Source: Betaproteobacteria bacterium
GTDB taxonomy: Bacteria; Pseudomonadota; Gammaproteobacteria; Burkholderiales; Burkholderiaceae_C
Assembly: GCA_947448675.1 (NCBI GenBank)
Contig: CANFOR010000051.1
Location: forward strand, 1 to 13,858
Direction: 5' to 3'
Length of the DNA stretch: 13,858 bases
Shown: in pieces, positions 13,723 through 13,858 of the stretch
Numbering within the stretch: the first letter of the stretch is position 1
Layout of the letters: every line of letters starts with the position of its first letter
Position numbers and translations under genes: made by a program
The notes under the pieces: generated by a model
Seen by the model: only the letters and a program-made list of their open reading frames with translations
Told to the model about the DNA's origin: nothing
Databases searched by the model: none

Positions 13723-13858
13723 ATGAAGTGCCCCTTTTGTAGCCATGCCGATACCCAGGTTGTAGACACCCGCATCTCGGAAGACGGCGACTTTATCCGC
13801 CGCCGCCGACAGTGCGCGAGCTGCGAAAAGCGCTTCACCACCTACGAACGACCCGATG
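13723..13858 (+). CDS. nrdR: Transcriptional repressor NrdR, 3' end missing
   Basis: NrdR is a nucleotide-sensing repressor of ribonucleotide reductase genes; it binds NrdR boxes through an N-terminal zinc ribbon and senses ATP/dATP through an ATP-cone. The 45 codons present cover the whole zinc ribbon: C3-P-F-C6 and C31-A-S-C34 are the four zinc ligands, in MKCPFC...RRRRQCASCEKRFTTYERPD, which matches the family closely. The ATP-cone lies beyond the window. The gene follows the glyA stop by 18 bases, with no clear Shine-Dalgarno of its own, so coupling to glyA translation is plausible. Confidence 0.96.
   Translation, partial: MKCPFCSHADTQVVDTRISEDGDFIRRRRQCASCEKRFTTYERPD

Overview
The window looks like part of a betaproteobacterial chromosome, most likely family Comamonadaceae (Acidovorax/Rhodoferax/Polaromonas type). 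The reasons are high GC content, protein sequences that read like that family, the glyA-nrdR and mfd/serB neighbourhoods, and a short palindromic element (core GCTA-N9-TAGC) that I associate with these genomes from memory. No database was searched.

Layout. (1) Bases 2-2371 hold the 3' two-thirds of mfd, the transcription-repair coupling factor. (2) Bases 2388-3255 hold a compact VapBC toxin-antitoxin pair with its own extended -10 promoter, placed between mfd and serB. (3) Bases 3293-4003 hold serB. (4) Bases 4000-7802, minus strand, form a defence/addiction cassette. It reads from 7802 leftwards: an antitoxin with an AbrB-like head and a CcdA-like tail, a CcdB-family gyrase toxin, and a 1013-residue MmeI-like Type IIL restriction-modification enzyme carrying nuclease, methyltransferase and specificity domains. 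All three are tightly spaced and share one plausible sigma70 promoter with an overlapping palindrome. The enzyme meets serB tail to tail with a 4-base overlap. (5) Bases 7863-10751, minus strand, encode a large DUF349 protein with an alanine-rich linker and an RG-rich disordered region. (6) Bases 10752-11384 contain no convincing gene but much structure: a likely intrinsic terminator and three copies of a 10-mer that can form mutually exclusive stems (on the minus strand), then a divergent operator-like palindrome cluster and a good sigma70 promoter (plus strand). (7) Bases 11385-12203 encode a membrane-anchored lytic transglycosylase. (8) Bases 12460-13704 are glyA, followed after 18 bases by the 5' end of nrdR, which runs off the window.

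How the parts relate. mfd, serB, glyA, nrdR, the DUF349 gene and the transglycosylase look like resident chromosomal genes. VapBC and the CcdAB-like/RM cassette look acquired: both sit in gaps next to serB, and the specificity domain of the RM enzyme has clearly lower GC than its flanks. Several genes carry in-frame copies of dispersed repeats in linker regions. The best candidates for something new are the hybrid antitoxin/CcdB/Type IIL operon and the structured leader of the DUF349 gene.
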